A stretch of DNA of 64,000 nt, taken from Macquaria australasica (taxonomy: Eukaryota; Chordata; Actinopteri; Centrarchiformes; Percichthyidae). How positions within the stretch are numbered: position 1 is the stretch's first letter; each line of letters starts with the position of its first letter. Below, piece by piece: positions 1 through 17,331 of the stretch. The translations under genes and the position numbers were made by a program. Location: assembly GCA_005408345.1 (NCBI GenBank), contig SEMN01000539.1, positions 248,001 through 312,000 of the forward strand. The letters are read 5' to 3'. The notes under the pieces were generated by a model. That model saw only the letters and a program-made list of their open reading frames with translations, did no database searches and was not told where the DNA came from.

Positions 1-64
1 CAGCTGGGATTGGCTCCAGCGACCCTCTAAGAGGATTAGCGGTATAGAAAATGGATGGATGAAT
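1..64 (+). repeat. Truncated teleost interspersed-repeat tail
   Basis: The first ~64 bases carry the motifs GATTGGCTCCAGC, GAGGATTAGCGGTATAGAAA and ATGGATGGATGAATG. From general knowledge these form the 3' tail of a very common fish interspersed repeat. The copy is cut by the window edge, so its class cannot be decided. Confidence 0.55.
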
Positions 65-986
65 GTAATCGATCCATCTCCCACAACGTGTTTAAATGGC
101 TGCTAAATAAAATGACAGAACAAGTTGTCCTGTTTACATTTGCAATAGTCTATGTGCAGTCCGCCCACACAAGCAAACTGTTAAAAAAAATAAAAAATTT
201 AAAAAAGTTCGCTTGGCACCAATACTGGTTTACTGCTGTGGGTTTGCACTGAAGCAACAGTTTTATAAAAATATTCTACTAACAGAGTTACTGAACAGAA
301 GGCGAGCCTTCTGTTTATCTCCCTAAAACTAATAAACAAACTATTTGAAGATGGTTCCCCTGGGAAAGATTTAACACTCGGAAAAGTGGTATAAAACTCT
401 CATAAGCAACAAATAAAAGAAGAAAGTGACACATTTTCCTCATGTGAACAGCTCAGATTCAAGTCAAGAGGTGTGTGAGATTCTGGAAGTCAAAAATTAT
501 CTAAAACGGAGTTCAGAAAAAGGTTATTATTCTGGCTGGTGTTTGAATGAGGCTTTTATATTCTTACTGAGCTCTTATTCTGGTTATTAGTAAAAGGCTC
601 CATGTAAGTGCAGCTAGTGTCTGTTGATGTCACACTCCGGCAAGGACACGAGTACTAGAACACTTTGTTGTAGTGCAATAAATGTGATGATGAATCTGCA
701 ACGAGCTGCAGAGTAAAGAGCCTGAGGTCACTTCAGGTTGTGACAAAGACAGCAGGAAAGGAAAGAACAAAGACTAAAGGGATTTGTGACCGCAAGAAAA
801 ACTCTCTCACCCACAAACACACCACACACAATTTTTGTTGACAACATATCTGCCCAGTTTCTTAGACCACGTCCTCCTTGGAAACATTTCAGCGTATGAT
901 TTGCTCCCAGATTCACCATAATCTCCTTTGATCACAAAAGCTGGCTCACCAGCCCATACCCCTTTCTTCATGTTGATTTCAGCAGA

Positions 987-1486
987 TTAGGACGCTTTCA
1001 CACTGGTAGTTCGTCCGAATGTGGGAACGATTTGCGTGGAGATTTGATCATATGAATGCCTTTTCTGAACATGAGTGCAGACCAAGAATCAACTTAAAAG
1101 GAGGTGGTCCGATTGGCTCTAGGCCAACTATACTGTAGTATGGCTTGTGTGCAGTCAGTAGAGGGGTGCTTGTTTTGGGTTTTTTCCCCCCAGCCCATTC
1201 CGATGCTTGCGTTACTTCAATTGTCCTCACGTGGCCCTGCCTATAGTTTCCAGTCAATTTCCATTTTTCCTGCATACATCTAAATGCGCACAGTCATCAT
1301 TTCCTTGTGGAAACGAGGGTAAACACCTGAACCTTGATGAGGAAATAATTACGCAAATGTATGCCTGGATTGGAACAAAAGTAGACAAGTGTGAAAGCAG
1401 ACCAGCGGGGTTAGCGGAGGGGAAGGGGGCAATCGAACTTGCGTTTCAGAGACAAGTAAACGAACCCAGTGTGAAAACGGCCTTGG
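987..1486. mobile_element. Putative MITE with ~30 bp terminal inverted repeats
   Basis: The left end (989-1017) contains CTTTCACACTGGTAGTTCGT. The right end (1456-1484) read in reverse complement contains GTTTTCACACTGGGTTCGT. They match over about 30 bases with few mismatches. The interior has no convincing protein. The ends resemble a non-autonomous DNA-transposon family I recall from teleosts; superfamily not determined. It lies just downstream of kras exon 4A. Confidence 0.6.
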
Positions 1487-1725
1487 ATTATAATCAGCCA
1501 TGATACACAAAGACACTGAAAAGGGAAGAAATCATCAGCTGTTTCAGCCTCCTGTTAGAGCTTCACCACAGCCCCAGTAGAAACCAGCAGGTTAGCTTTG
1601 AGAACCCATGAAGCACCAGCTCTTATTGCGTGTCTCCTCCCATTGCCTTCTCCACAATCCCCACTGACAACACACACACATAAACACAGAGCTGGTGGGC
1701 GCGCGGCTGCATACACTTACCCCTT

Positions 1726-7599
<5,874 letters not shown>

Positions 7600-7600
<1 letters not shown>

Positions 7601-8350
7601 ACGGGCCTCCCCGCTTTTCACTGAAAGCCCCTGCGCTGTGTTCAGGCAGGCAACGACGCCTACAGCTGGCTTAAAAGTGGAAAGCAATTTCATTTAAATC
7701 CACTGCTCTGTGCCCGCAGGGTTGCCAGATTGGTTGCGTGAAAACCCCTGAGCACCGTGTTTAAATAACCAGGCTGCCGTGCCGTTAGCTAGCTTAGCAT
7801 TGGAGCTCGCCCACAGCTTCAAAAAAAGTCAGCTAACTAGCCCCCCCCCCCCTGCGAGCTAACCTAATGTGATTTACAAAAGGATTTCATAAACGCAGCA
7901 TTGTCTGCACAGTGTGCCCGGACAAAGTCAGCATCATTCATTCAAAGGGGAAGGGGTGCAGATTTTGAAGCCGCCATTGACAAGCTAGCCCAGAGGTCTG
8001 CATTGCAGGGCCAGGCGTTGGGTTAACAATTGGGCGTAGTTGGCACCAACAGCGAAAATGAACATCTCCACTGCGGTGATGTTGTTCCGCGGTTACATAC
8101 CGTACACGCCGACCCGTCTACCAAATTGGGGGAGCACAATGTTGCGACACACACGTATGAATCTTGTCCATTTGTTTTACCTTTTAGCGAGTGGAGTTCC
8201 GCGTCCGAAGTAGCGACCAAATAAGTCAAGCTGATAATCCCCTCGTTTCACACGATCTCTGCATTTCCTATTTCACGCCAAAACGCCCGCATTTAAGTCG
8301 GTCTACCTCGTTTCAGAAGCAAGCGGGGAACATGCAAAAAAAAAAAAAAA
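7600..8350 (-). promoter_or_regulatory. kras: KRAS promoter and untranslated first exon region (approximate)
   Basis: The sequence turns GC- and CpG-richer upstream of the kras start, as expected for a CpG-island promoter. On the minus strand a donor-like TACG|GTATGTAA has its boundary at about 8101/8100, a possible end of a non-coding exon 1. No transcription start or TATA box can be fixed by eye. A run of about 12 C lies near 7841 and an A-tract at 8337-8354. Gene-level assignment is by position only. Confidence 0.35.
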
Positions 8351-11300
8351 AAAACAATAAGTGGGCAAATTAATCGATTGAACTTTCCATTTGATCCAGC
8401 GTCCGGCCTAGCTGCTCAGGTTGGCCTCCTTAAAGCGAATATGGGCGGATACCGGGGCGCACTTTACCCAGAAAGCATAGCTGGGGATTTCAACCGGTTT
8501 GGGGCATATCGCTCGACTCTGTGTCGCAATGTGGCCAGTAATACCCTCTCTCTTGTCCTTTGTAAATATACTATTGGCGTTTCAGACTGGTTAAATTTAT
8601 AACTAACTGTAGATATATATAAAACCTGATTACCTATGTTAGTGATGTACAAGTTGCTTATGTGCAAATGTAACTATATTTCTTTTATTAAATCTCATTG
8701 GAAGCCAGACAGAGTGATTCACATTTATGCTTTAATGATCGCAGACAATATTGTAGCTATATAGGTCCCATGGTGTCAGTTTCAGGATGTCTCCTTTCAG
8801 TATCGTGATCTCCTGCTGCTGCCTGCTGCAGAGTCAACAAAGCCTAGGGGGCGACTCCACTATATATAGGCTCTAAATATAACTGAATTGTGCTGGAGAG
8901 ACGTCATTCCCAGGCAAGGAAATGATTTGGCAATCCCTTGTCAGTTTTCCAAAGTGTTCACTAGGCTGCCTCCTGCGCACTTTATGTGCATGAACACATG
9001 CGAGGTTCGCAGCAAAGCGCCGACCCAAAACCAAATCCACCCTAAATAAGGATGAGCAGGGAAAGACACACACTAATCTTAACATTTTTACCCCCTGGTA
9101 AATATATAGTTGTTTCACTACGAGGGTCCGTTCGAGGGAATGTCTATTTTAAAAGACCCAGTGACCCCACGATTAACCTATTAGACGGACACTATCCATG
9201 AAATCTAATAGCTTATAGCAATAATACAGGATAAAACAAGAGGTATAAAAGAGCATAAAATCCCCAAAAGACGATACACTATTTTCACTTCATACAGCAC
9301 ACACGCTAGAGGTCACTATTGACTTGCTGTCTTGGTCGTTCTCCAAGCTGCACAGCCTCTATTGAGGCCACAACTACAGCATGTTTGTAATTTAAAAAAG
9401 AGGTGAAGGTCAATTTTATGTTCAGTGTTGTTTTAATTAAAGAGTCCCCACATCATTAAAATTTTGAGATGCATACCATTTAGGCTGAAATTAATACCAA
9501 AGACATTGTGTGCAGAGATTATTTTACCACTTTTTGAGACTGGAATTTTACATTGGCTTTCCCATTTTGTGAGAAGGTGTACCGGCTTATTTTATCTACA
9601 TCTCAAAGAAATGCACTGGGCATTTGCTCCACTGCGTTTAGTTGTAGTTACATGCAAAACAAAAACAATCCATACATAAAATAGTGTATGATGCATCGTT
9701 AGAGATGAAATTATCCAACCGGATGCAAAAGGAGGCTGTGTGAAATGCAATGTACCATAAATGGTTTTAAAGTGAAAGTGTTAATTTTACATTCAGAATG
9801 GAAATATTCTTCACAAAGTCTTCACTGTCAGAAATGTCACACTTGACAATTTAGAATGAGTTAAGAATTAATTCCTATCTGCAACCACATTATATTAGTT
9901 TCATCAATCACGCTATATTTACATTTATACCACTGTGGATATACAGTCCTTCAGTAGGTTTACCTGTAGACACAATGCATATAAAATGTTCCTCCATGGT
10001 GACTCACTGAAATGGCTTACTGGGACACTAAAGAGCCATCATTAACGTTATTGGCTACCTTTGCTTTCCTTCTATAGTTAAAATGTGTGCTGTGAAAAAG
10101 GTCTATAGTGGCATAGTTTTGAGAATGATTTGCCAAAGTTTGAAATGGTAGTTATGAAAGTGATTATTTCACTTTGATAAAATGCTCTTCAATAAAATGA
10201 AGCTCATCTTTCTAGCTTCAGAGGAGACATCATGTTCAGAGAATAAAAGTGTAATCCTGGCCTGTAGTCTTTAACCAGACTTGATGGCTAAGAGCACTTA
10301 AACTTGTTGATTACACAGCCCCTAAATCCTGGAAACCCACCAGATTGCTGAGAACAGAGACGTGACAGTTCCAGCTGATATTTTATCACAATTGGAAAGT
10401 CTGTCACAAGAGGGCAGTAAGCCTCCATTAATACATGGTCCCATTGCCAAAGGTTCATCAGCTGCTCCAGTTGAATGTACTGTATGTTTTAATCAGTCTA
10501 CATATTTTGCAAATAACACATGCATATATTTTTGTGTCAGGTGAAGTGGAAGTATAATCCTTTTTACATTACTGCCTGTGTAAATCCACCGTTTAGTCCG
10601 CTTGTGTCTAATTTGGGGAGTACAGAGTGAGCAAAATGGTGAGTGTTTTACATTAATTTCTTTCAAAATGTGAAGCAAACAAAAAAAAAATTTTATCCAC
10701 CAGATTTTATATCACTAACCAATAAATTCATTATGACAGACACTTTGTGTGTTCTTCATTTTACATGGAACTTATTCTACTTTGCCTTTGTGGTATGCCT
10801 ATATGATGTGATATATGTTACTGCATGGTATTCTTCGCCATTTTAATTTCAGATTCATGTGTAGTAATTGTATGTCATGATATTAGTATAGATTTATTTT
10901 TGGAAGAGTAGTTTTAAAGCTTTTAGTCTGCAGCCCCTTTGAATGAATGCATTGCTTTGCATGAATGCATGAATGCAGTACTTTCTGTACTCTGGAAACA
11001 GATTATGAGCCACTTTAAATCGGCAGAAACCATCTTTTTTTTTAGATCCTACAGGACTCTCAGTTTTTCCGAGAACATCCAGAAAGCATGAGTAAACTAC
11101 AAATTAAATTGATCAACTTCAAGATATATTAGACTTTTTATAACAGGATTGACCCTGCCTTGTTCACACAAGTATTCTGGATGGGGTTATGTCAGTATCT
11201 TATCTATAGAAGAGTCTATATGGCCTCATTGTACTGTTTAGATGTCCTGCATGTGTAAAAGTTGGCTCTAGGTAGTCCTCCCCCCCCTCCCCTCAGAGTG

Positions 11301-11400
11301 TATTGCAGCTTTAAACAGTCCACAATGCCTTGCGGTGTCCCAGTTCCAATGCGATGTATTTAGCAGCAGGAGTAATGAAACGGGGAGAGGGGCTTTTTCC
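8350..11400. other. Intergenic region between divergent kras and rassf8
   Basis: No gene is recognisable on either strand. In human, LMNTD1 lies in this interval, but nothing like it is seen here. The main visible structure is a pair of MEF2-like motifs at 8860-8882 and a CTCF-like CACAAGAGGGCAGTA near 10405-10419. The rest is AT-rich single-copy-looking sequence. Confidence 0.6.
8860..8882. promoter_or_regulatory. Two adjacent MEF2-type motifs
   Basis: CTATATATAG (8860-8869) and CTAAATATAA (8873-8882) both fit the MEF2 consensus CTAWWWWTAR and start 13 bp apart. The second strand phase and the flanks give no promoter. Function is inferred from motif only; an AT-rich chance match is possible. 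Confidence 0.3.
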
Positions 11401-11692
11401 GCAGCTTATTGGTGATACTGCAAAAGACTAGCGCACAGGGAGGGCAGACACAAACTTTCGGACACAGCACCAAAACGTCAATTATCTGTTTTTAGAGGCG
11501 CCTGTCGCCTTTTGTTCTGTTTTTTGTCCAGCAGCCAAACGTTACTTTGTCGCAGTTCGTTGGAAGTGATTTTGCTGGGCTGTGGTGAAGAAGGACACAT
11601 TTTGCGGAATTCACGCCTTTACCTGTGTGTTTTCACCCCAAACTTCACTTCGGCTAGGAAACCCTGAGTTGAATCCTGTTTGCACCATAAAG
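11380..11692 (+). other. rassf8: RASSF8 untranslated first exon and promoter (approximate 5' end)
   Basis: GC-richer block with a CCAAT at about 11346 and an inverted CCAAT (ATTGG) at about 11408. It ends in a strong donor CATAAAG|GTAAGACC after 11692. No long open frame with a recognisable product. Its position fits a non-coding first exon of rassf8, whose start codon is 5.6 kb downstream. The 5' boundary is not visible. A further possible non-coding exon at about 15586-15690 (acceptor CCTTCAG, donor CATAG|GTGAC) is weak. Confidence 0.5.
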
Positions 11693-14600
11693 GTAAGACC
11701 ATTACACAGACCTTATAATGGCAGACTGTGCTGCGGCTGAGCCCGTTATGGTTGTGAGGCTGAGATAACGGAAACATTTCTGTAGTAGAATAGTTCGGCT
11801 ACTATCTGAGCCCACTACAGCCCATTATCGCCATTTCTCCAGCCTCGTCTCACTCCACACCAACAATATGAGGCAGAGGTGCAGTGTAATGCTAAAAGGT
11901 ACTCATGTAACATGTTTTTCAGGATGTCAAGTGCCGAAACATCAAGCTGATACTGCTTTTAATTATGTCTTTATCTGTTCGTTTGAGACATAAGACCAGT
12001 TAAAAGCATTTTAAGGTGTTCTTGGATCATTCAGATTGTATTGTCTTGTATTGTCTTAGCAGGCCTAGATGTTTTGTAGAACATTCACTTAAAAATGTTG
12101 CTTTGCCCCTTTTCACACTATTGTGTCTCATCAGGTTGAGCATCTAATGTAAATATAACGAGCTCTCATGGTCTCAAAAATCTTTACACCTCAATAACCA
12201 TAACAGAGTCTACATATAAAGTCGCTTATAGTTCATTTTATCTGAAGCTCCAGTGATAGGCTACACTACTCACAAACATACACCTGGTGTAGCAGAACCC
12301 ACCTGTGGAGTTCTTGGCTTTGTGATCTCAGAGGACTGCTTTAGTCTAGAAATAGAAGCATGTAATTCAGTGGTCTTTGTTGTATTTAATGTTGTCATAG
12401 CACCATAAAGACCAGGCTGCAGAGAACTACCTACAGGCTGGAAAAATAAATAAGTTTAGCCACTTTTTGTGTGGGGTTGCCATTACAGCTGCTGCTGTAA
12501 AACCATTTCAGTTCTATAAATGCTTATATGCAAGAGTATGATTCAGCACCAGATGATGTTTTACAAACCGCTGTAACATGTAAACCTTGGCCAGAGGCCC
12601 CTTGTTGCCCCGCTGTGCTGCTGCTGAGCCTCTGCCCCGGTGCTGCCTGCCCTGCTGGCTCTTCAAAGCTGGCTAGTGAGCAGTGAATATGGCAAGGGAA
12701 CAAAGGCGGCATTAATGCTGGCTGAACGTGCCGTCCAGATGTTCGAGAACCTGCCAGCACTGACCTCCCAAATGGGGGAGGCTGCTCCAGCGCCTAATAG
12801 TTTAATATCAGCCAGGCAGAGAGAGAAAGAGGGAGGCTTGCTCCAGGGCAGGGACCCCTGGAGTGCTCCCAGGAGCTGAGGGTGTTGTCTGTAGCGTGAC
12901 TGGACATGGGTTTAATCCCAAACACCCTTATCTTCAGATTTAGGGAGTTAGAGCTACAATTCGGAGGATGCGCTTGTTCCTTCTTTGTGTATATTTTTGG
13001 GTTACTCTGGCACTTTAGGTAGTTTGGCTAAAGTTACAACACACTGTTTTCAAAAGCCTTACACATAAAAATATATTAATTAAGATATATATTCCCTTCT
13101 GCTAAGAAATGTTGCAACTGTCTTTTAGCCTCTGATTAAGTTGTGGTACAATGTCACCTTTAATTGCTTATTAATGCGCAGTTATCTATATTGCAGGCAT
13201 TACGTTTTGTCATTGTGTAGAGACTAATGCAACTGAGACACTAAATTAACTGGGAGGATGCTGACATTGTGCACAGCAGAGGCTCTTAGAAGTTTCCCAA
13301 AAGACTAGAAAACCATTAGAAACTTTGCTTCATCTTTTTTGTTTTTCAGATATGTCAACTTACATTTCAATTATTCTGAATGTTGCAAACATACTTTTGC
13401 TGATCTTTTAATGATTATCCAGTTTAAGCGCACTTTAGATTGGATGCAGTTCATTGAAGTATCATTGCATAGCAGCTGCCTGGACCAATAGCTTTCTTGT
13501 CTCTTAGTCATGGCCCATTGCATTCTCGCAGCCCAGGAATGCATACCCTGGATGTTATCAGTTTCCACTCTACAGGATCAAGGCCTGTATCTGGCAACAG
13601 TCTTTGCCCTGCATGGTTTTACATTGCAGAGGGTATTGTCTGCACGCCAGGCTGGCATACTGATGGTGAGGAACGTCTTTATTTGGTTCCCACTGCAAGA
13701 ACGTTAACTTTTAACCACAGGGGTCCCATCTTGTGAGCATTGTCTTACATTAATGTTATTCTGTTACCACCCCAATGTGTTTTAGGCCCAGGGATTATAC
13801 TGGGCTGTAGCACTCGATGACGATCTGGAGGGACTGAAAGCGAGGAAAGAGATTTCTCCACTTAGTTCCAACCGAGTCTCCACCAGTGCCTACACAATAA
13901 ACCAGCGTCTGTCTGTCTTTGGCTCCTCACAGAGATCTATTTCACAACAGATCTGTTACCAATTACAGCAGCGTATAAATTGCTAGTAATTACATGTTGC
14001 TCTGCAGGGAGCGCAATTTGAATTAAAGTTTGGTTAGCAATAGGCAAGGAGGTTTAAGTACCAGAACATACTGCTGTCGCTCCAGCCTGTAAGAAGTAAC
14101 CCATTGTCTTTAATTAACAGCAGCGTGGGGGAGTTTTGCATGTCAGAAACCTTCTATAATAAATTAGTTACTAGTTTTAATTAGCTACTTGGATATAAAT
14201 TCCTTGAAACTCACAATGCCTAAACTTCCGTGCTTGGTTAAATGGCTGTATTGTTTTCCACCTTAGTGAACAATGGTCAGCAAATTTGGATAGGAACCAG
14301 GGTGTAATAGCATCTATTCACAGAGGTAGTACTTGTGGAACATTAGTGTTTTCCTGTGAGATCATTTCTCTCAACTTGGTTCAGTTGCTGCCCTCCAGGC
14401 TTTCTCCTGAGTCGAGCTCAGTCTTGGTTTTGTTTTAATGTAATGAATGCCCATTTTGTTTTCCTCAAATACCCCCTTGTTCAGCAAACTGCTAAACGGC
14501 ACGATACACAGGCTGGTTCGTGATGCTTGACAGACTGTAAATCCCCGAAAGAACAAGTGCCATATTTAAGCTCCTACAGTAAAAACTCCTACAGTATTTC

Positions 14601-15847
14601 TTCATGGTGTATGTTACAGCAGTGTGTTGGTCGTGTTGGACCACCCCCAGGACCATATGGTAGGTTGTTTACACCAGCAGCCAGTCGAAGCCTTTTTCCT
14701 GCCAGCTCGGTGTGCTCCTGTAGGCCTGGAGAATTGTCATCAGCTGCTCAGTGCTGCTCACACACCTCACTGCTCTGAGAGGAATGCATATTGAGTCAAC
14801 ACTACTGAACCAATACGAGACTGAAACAAACATGCTCTGGAGTCATGAGGAGTTTGATATTTTGCTGCAGTTGATCATCTCTCAACGTAGCTTAAATAGA
14901 ATTCACAGGAATTTAAGCCCTCCTCTGTGTCATGAAATGTCCCTCTGGCATAAGACACGAGCTACACAAATCAGAGAGCGGGCATCTCCCCAGGCTGTGG
15001 CTCTGACAGGCCAGAGGAATGGAGCTTGCAGAGCTCAGGATGGCACTCTGCCCTGCACCGCTGTGCCTCTATCATCAGTTGGGTTTTCTGGGTTAATGTT
15101 AATGAATATAAATGTTACGAGCCTGGACCAGAGCAAGTGACATTTATAAATGCCCCGCTGAGTCTTGTTGAGCTTGTGCAAGGAAGAGGTTTGTTTTGTC
15201 TTCACTGCACATGAATGTTTTGTTTGAGCAGACTTTTGTGGGGGGGTTGGTCTGTGTGTTTTGATTATAAACTTTTTTTTAAAAATGCCAATGCTATATA
15301 CAGTATTGCATGCAGTTGTCCTTGTAAATCCCTCTGACTCAGTGTTTTTATAGGTAGTATTTTTTTTAAGGCACTTTCCCCTTCCCCCTCCAGTGTATCC
15401 AAATCTTCTCCCTGGCTGATCCACTATGCCTGCTTTGCATCAAGACCTGCTCAGTCCTTATTACTGTTTCCACATCCCCCTGGAACAGGGGTTAAACAAA
15501 ATGGTGACAGTGTTTTGGGTCACTGCAGAAAAATCTCACCGTGTGCTTGTGTGTGACTGTTTTCCTGTTCCTCTCCATCCTTCAGCCTTTAATGCCATTT
15601 AAGGGCAGTCTGAATGAAGGACAAAAGCACTTTCCAACCAGCTGTGAATACGCCAAGAATAGAGTGATCAAGAGCCAGGCCACAGACATAGGTGACACTC
15701 ACGCACATACAACTGTACAGGCTGTACGTATTGGATTAATACAAAATGAGACACGCATACAGTGCATTTGTGCACTTAACACACACACTTGAATCTGAGT
15801 CCCTAAACCTCCGATAACTGCTTGAGGTTTTGTTTTGTTTGTTTGTA

Positions 15848-16145
15848 GGGCTAAAATGATTAGTCGATCAATCGGTGTGGCAATCTACTGGAAATTAAAA
15901 AACAATTTTAATACTCTATTAATCCTTTAAGTCATTTATCAAGCACAAAATCCCAAACTTGCTGTTTTTCACTTTCTCAAATGTGAGGATTTGCTGCTCT
16001 TCTCTGGCTGTTAGTCAGGCAAAAGAAGCAATTTGAAGATGTCACCCTGGGCTTTGGGAACTTGTGAGGGGTATTTTTGAGCTTATTATAAAGTAAACAA
16101 TAGAATAATCAATAATAAAAATGATCATTAGTTGCAGCTCTGTTT
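15848..16145. mobile_element. Putative ~300 bp teleost MITE (AGGGCT-end family)
   Basis: Starts AGGGCTAAAATGATTAGTCG and ends ATGATCATTAGTTGCAGCTCT, so the ends are inverted copies (AGNGCT...). The interior CAGTCATTTATC-type text, CTTTCTCAAATGTGAGGATT and CACCCTGGGCTTTGGGAA match a very abundant non-autonomous element I recall from teleost genomes. Lies in the rassf8 5' intron. Confidence 0.7.
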
Positions 16146-17331
16146 CTCCGACTCTACAAATGTTACCTTGCAGCACTGCCTAATGTCTTTACCATATTTA
16201 GAAAAGCAATTGTTGGAGGGTAGGACAGGCTGGTGTGGATGACTTTGTGAATGTGGATAGGGAATACGCAGGCTGGGGGAGGTGTAATTGGTGGGGGGGG
16301 TTGGCGAACAAAAGGACCTTTTGACTCAGTAGTGGAGCTGCAGTGAAGGTTAGATCCATGGAGAGTGATACAGATCTGAGGACATGCCATTCATTCTCTC
16401 CCAGTACACTGTCCTTGAAGAACGTTTCGAAGGATCCCTCCCCCTAGCTGGGTATTTCATATACTGTGTTATTTCAGTCGTTATTATTCACATTTTTAAT
16501 GTGTTTTGTAAATCTGGTAATGTGAGGAACCAGTTTACATTTGCACATTTTGTCAAGCAAACTTTACAAAGACCGCCCATCTCTAATATTTTGTTGTATT
16601 TGTACTTGCATCATAGTATTGACTGTTCTAATTCCCCAGTAGGGAATAATGCGTTCTGTTAGTGCAGCATGTGGGCCATAACTATGTTACATGTGTTACA
16701 GAACAGTAAAATCAAAAATAAACTACTCTTCTCCCTCGTGTTATGATTCTTCCGGCTCTCCCTTTTCTTCTTTAGTTACGTTTTCATGCCTTCTCTGTTT
16801 CACTCTCTGTTCCTGTCCTCTCTCTGTGTCACTGAGTCAGTCTTCCTTCTCTGTCTTTGCTGCTTCCATGAAATTCTATGTACAAAAGCAGGAACTGGAC
16901 TTGGGAATGTCTGCTGGCAGACTCTTCCTGCACCCCCAACAGACATGTACCTATTCATAGAGAAGAACAAAACAACAGCATTATGGCCAGCTGGTCCTGG
17001 CATGCCTGCTTGTACGAGTCCATTCTCAACTGGACTATCCTTTTACCATGAGCTACTGCTAAAATAGACTACCTTGTATTTTCTGCTTATTTGACTACAT
17101 GTATTAGTAGGTATTTCCACAGGTGGAACTGTTTGCATCTCTTTATCCTTTAAGGCGACTGATAATTGTAACTGCAGCCTTGAGCACATCCTGACTGACT
17201 GCTTCCTGTTTCCCCTTGTGTTTCCTCCCCAGTGAAATAGCAAGAGGGGCTTCAGCTGCCCTGCACCACTGGAGCCTTCAATAATGTCGGGGCCAACACA
17301 CCACAACCGGCCCCCTCGCTTCTGACCCAAC

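Noticed and set aside
14751..15140. 129-codon open frames on both strands in the RASSF8 intron
   Set aside because: No recognisable domain, no splice context, and overlapping frames on both strands indicate chance.
15586..15690. Possible extra non-coding RASSF8 exon
   Set aside because: Acceptor and donor are present, but with no coding constraint the evidence is too weak to annotate.
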